Source: JBGTBQ01 sp041749275
GTDB lineage: Bacteria > Acidobacteriota > Blastocatellia > Pyrinomonadales > Pyrinomonadaceae
Reading direction: 5' to 3'
Assembly (NCBI GenBank): GCA_041749275.1
Contig: JBGTBQ010000278.1
Coordinates: 1 to 8,663 of the forward strand
Length of the DNA: 8,663 bases
Part shown: positions 7,043-8,663 of the stretch, piece by piece
Numbering within the stretch: the stretch's first letter is position 1
Layout: each line of letters begins with the position of its first letter
Program-made: the position numbers and the translations under genes
Notes under the pieces: generated by a model
What the model was told of the DNA's origin: nothing
Databases searched by the model: none
Seen by the model: only the letters and a program-made list of their open reading frames with translations

Positions 7043-7696
7043 TCAATAGCCGAGTTCGGACAATTTTTCCAGCGTCAGCCCTGTTGTCTCACTACTCTGC
7101 TTTTTCGCTTCAAGGCCAAGTATGCGCTCGACGTACTTGGCGATGATGTCGGCTTCGAGGTTGACGGCGTCGCCGGGGCGCAAAGCGGAGAGGTTCGTCA
7201 CGGCCCACGTCTTCGGGATGACGGCGACCTCGAAATGCTCTTCGGCGAGCGCGGCGACCGTGAGGCTGATGCCTTCGACCGCGACCGAGCCTTTGAAGAC
7301 GAGATAGCGCGCGATTTCGGGCGGATAGGAGATGCGAACAGTCCACGACCCGCCGTGGTCTTCCGCCGAGAGGAAACGGCCCCGCGCGTCCACGTGTCCC
7401 TGTACGATGTGCCCGCCGAGCCGCGTCGCGGGCGTCACGGCGCGCTCTAAGTTCACGACCGAACCGGCGCGCAAAGTCCCAAGCGTCGAGCGCTGCAAAG
7501 TCTCGCGCGAGCCATCCGCCGCGAACGAGTCGCGCCGCACGTCGAGCGCCGTCAGGCACACGCCATTGACCGCGATGGAATCGCCTTCCCGCGTCCCTTC
7601 CGACACGACGCGCGCCTCAACCGTAATCCGCACGCCCTCGCCGCGCCGCTCGATGGAGCGCACGCGACCGAGTTCTTCGATGATGCCTGTGAACAT
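7043..7696 (-). CDS. ribE: Riboflavin synthase, alpha subunit
   Basis: 217 residues, the normal length. It dismutates two 6,7-dimethyl-8-ribityllumazine molecules to riboflavin plus the pyrimidine, the last step of the pathway. The protein is two lumazine-binding barrels. The N-barrel (1 to about 90) has MFTGIIEELG at the very start, GDSIAVNGVCLTA (38-50) and ETLQRSTLG (65-73). The C-barrel (about 94-190) has LGGHIVQGHVD (93-103), GSVAVEGISLTV (136-147) and IPKTWAVTNLS (160-170). A trimerisation-type helix (IIAKYVERIL, 184-193) and a short variable tail follow. ATG 7696 was chosen because MFTGII is the invariant family N-terminus. A longer open frame to 7834 would overlap the previous gene and adds no conserved residues. 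A GAGGA stretch lies about 14 bases upstream, farther than ideal. The 55-base gap to the coiled-coil gene suggests co-transcription. Confidence 0.95.
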   Translation of the reverse strand: MFTGIIEELGRVRSIERRGEGVRITVEARVVSEGTREGDSIAVNGVCLTALDVRRDSFAADGSRETLQRSTLGTLRAGSVVNLERAVTPATRLGGHIVQGHVDARGRFLSAEDHGGSWTVRISYPPEIARYLVFKGSVAVEGISLTVAALAEEHFEVAVIPKTWAVTNLSALRPGDAVNLEADIIAKYVERILGLEAKKQSSETTGLTLEKLSELGY

Positions 7697-7751
7697 GCGT
7701 CTGGAAACGTCCTCGATGAAAAGCAATTCGCCCGGCGGAGCGTGAGGGCCG

Positions 7752-8075
7752 TCACTGGCGTGTCGGTTCGGATTCGAGTTTTTCGATGCGTTCGCGTAAC
7801 TCTTCCTGTTCGATGCGAATACGCAGGTTGTCATCGTGTAAGAGCTTTATGCCGCGATTGATTGACTTGATGTCGCCTTTGATATTCTCAAGATCAGCCT
7901 GCATCGCTTCCCAGATCGGGCGCGTCTCGCGCAGGCGCGAGTCAACCTTCTCTTCCAGCATGGTGAGGCGTGTTTCCATGCCGCCCAGTCGCTCATCCAG
8001 CGCGTCGAATCTGGCGAAGACACGCTCTTCAAAAGAACGGGCGTCCGGCGTCTCTTGTGTCGGGTTGTCGCTCAT
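7752..8075 (-). CDS. Small coiled-coil protein of unknown function
   Basis: 107 residues, no signal peptide, no membrane segment, no cysteine, highly charged. After a disordered N-terminus (residues 1-14), two helical stretches show heptad-spaced hydrophobics: about 16-50 (F20, F23, L26, L30, M33, L37, L40, V44, L48) and about 60-102 (L62, I65, I69, I72, I76, L79, I86, L93, I97, L100). A short break with the motif ETRPIWEAM (50-58) separates them. It probably forms oligomers or scaffolds a partner in the cytoplasm. I do not recognise a characterised family; similar 'SFEERVFARFD...RPIWE' hypothetical proteins seem to occur in Acidobacteriota genomes, but that is from memory. ATG 8075 has a well-placed GGGAG six bases upstream. 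It lies between cmk and ribE, with no link to either function evident. Confidence 0.85.
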   Translation of the reverse strand: MSDNPTQETPDARSFEERVFARFDALDERLGGMETRLTMLEEKVDSRLRETRPIWEAMQADLENIKGDIKSINRGIKLLHDDNLRIRIEQEELRERIEKLESEPTRQ

Positions 8076-8081
8076 AATCTT

Positions 8082-8086
8082 CTCCC
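8082..8086 (-). promoter_or_regulatory. Ribosome binding site of the coiled-coil gene
   Basis: GGGAG on the minus strand, followed by AAGATT and the ATG at 8075. It is the clearest Shine-Dalgarno in the window and fixes the start of this gene. Confidence 0.65.
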
Positions 8087-8093
8087 GGCCCGA

Positions 8094-8122
8094 ATTATGA
8101 ACCTCGCCGCGCGCGCGCTCAA
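8094..8122 (-). promoter_or_regulatory. Possible sigma70-type promoter before the coiled-coil gene
   Basis: On the minus strand, TTGAGC (8122-8117) is followed after exactly 17 bases by CATAAT (8099-8094). These match the -35 consensus at 4 of 6 positions and the -10 consensus at 5 of 6. Transcription would start around 8087, giving a very short leader that may cut into the GGGAG site, which counts against it. If real, it would let the coiled-coil and rib genes be expressed apart from cmk. Confidence 0.35.
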
Positions 8123-8134
8123 GGGCGAAGCGGG

Positions 8135-8663
8135 TCAGCCGCGCGTCGTATCTTCAGCCCGCCGCTCGCGGACGATCTCCGTCATGCGTCGGAACACGTC
8201 TTCGATGGAATGCTCGGTGGTATCTATCACGACGGCGTCTTCGGCGATGACGAGGGGCGAGTCTTCGCGGGTGGAGTCGCGGCGGTCGCGGGCGGTGATG
8301 TCGGCAAGCGTCTCCTCGAAGGTCTGGTCGTGTGCGTGCAGCTCCTCAAAGCGGCGGCGGGCGCGCTCTTCGGGGACGGCGGTGAGGAAGAATTTCACCT
8401 CGGCGTCGGGGAAGACGACGGTGCCGATGTCCCGCCCGTCCAAAACCGCACCCCCGGCGCGCTCGCCCAAGCGGCGCTGCTGCGCGACCAATTCGCGCCG
8501 CACTTCCGGGATGGCCGAGACGATGGAGGCCGTGTGGCCCACCTGCTCGCCGCGAATCTCCGTGGACACGTCGCTCCCGTCGAGCCACACGCGCAGCGAG
8601 TCGGGGTCGCCTTCAAGGCGAATCTCCGCGCGCCGCGCCGCATCGGCTACCGCCGCGGCGTCC
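8135..8663 (-). CDS. cmk: Cytidylate kinase, C-terminal part (start beyond window)
   Basis: 175 residues are visible and the frame is open to the right edge; about 45-50 residues, including the ATP-binding P-loop, must lie outside. The internal GTG at 8590 is not the start, because the preceding 24 codons (DAAAVADAARRAEIRLEGDP...) continue the family pattern. The enzyme phosphorylates CMP and dCMP with ATP in the cytoplasm. Visible signatures, numbered from the window edge: the CMP-binding insert around LDGSDVSTEIRGEQVGHTASIVSAIPEVR (27-55), LDGRDIGTVVFPDAEVKFFL (74-93), the RARRRFEEL helix (100-108), the lid motif ARDRRDSTREDSPL (124-137), and EDAVVIDTTEHSIEDV (141-156). It is a housekeeping gene and shows no defect. 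The next gene starts 59 bases after its stop. Confidence 0.95.
   Translation of the reverse strand, partial: DAAAVADAARRAEIRLEGDPDSLRVWLDGSDVSTEIRGEQVGHTASIVSAIPEVRRELVAQQRRLGERAGGAVLDGRDIGTVVFPDAEVKFFLTAVPEERARRRFEELHAHDQTFEETLADITARDRRDSTREDSPLVIAEDAVVIDTTEHSIEDVFRRMTEIVRERRAEDTTRG

Noticed and set aside
7697..7834. Forty-six extra N-terminal residues for riboflavin synthase
   Set aside because: The extension overlaps the 3' end of the coiled-coil gene and precedes the invariant MFTGII start; it carries no conserved sequence.

Overview
The window is GC-rich and almost fully coding. Every gene I can support reads on the minus strand, so transcription runs from high to low coordinates. The proteins (a two-membrane TamB with its Omp85/POTRA partner, a RibB fused to a RibA-like domain, and an FEERVFARFD-type coiled-coil protein) suggest a diderm bacterium. 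Acidobacteriota, perhaps Blastocatellia, is my best guess, but it rests on general resemblance only and is low confidence.

In transcriptional order: (1) cmk, cytidylate kinase, missing its N-terminus at the right edge (8663-8135); (2) a 107-residue coiled-coil protein of unknown function (8075-7752) with a good Shine-Dalgarno and a possible promoter; (3) ribE, riboflavin synthase alpha (7696-7043); (4) a RibB protein with a C-terminal GTP cyclohydrolase II-like domain (6909-5698) whose zinc cysteines and GRG loop are gone, so it is RibBX-like rather than a true RibBA; (5) a very large tamB/DUF490 gene (5609-663); (6) a 360-base non-coding gap (303-662); (7) the first 100 codons of a secreted POTRA-domain protein of the BamA/TamA type (302-1), running off the left edge.

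The two riboflavin genes act in the same pathway: RibB makes the four-carbon dihydroxybutanone phosphate and RibE makes riboflavin from lumazine. The degenerate RibA domain implies that a separate ribA, as well as ribD and ribH, lies elsewhere. TamB and the POTRA/Omp85 protein should work together in the envelope, with TamB spanning the periplasm from an inner-membrane anchor to the Omp85 barrel.

The least ordinary sequence is the tamB-tamA gap. It is filled from 4 bases after the tamB stop to 5 bases before the tamA start by a nested inverted-repeat structure. An outer pair of 21-base inverted repeats, built on a GTAGTCA heptamer, encloses a 213-base foldback, MITE-like element. That element has its own terminal inverted repeats and three copies of a small CTCC/GGAG palindrome.
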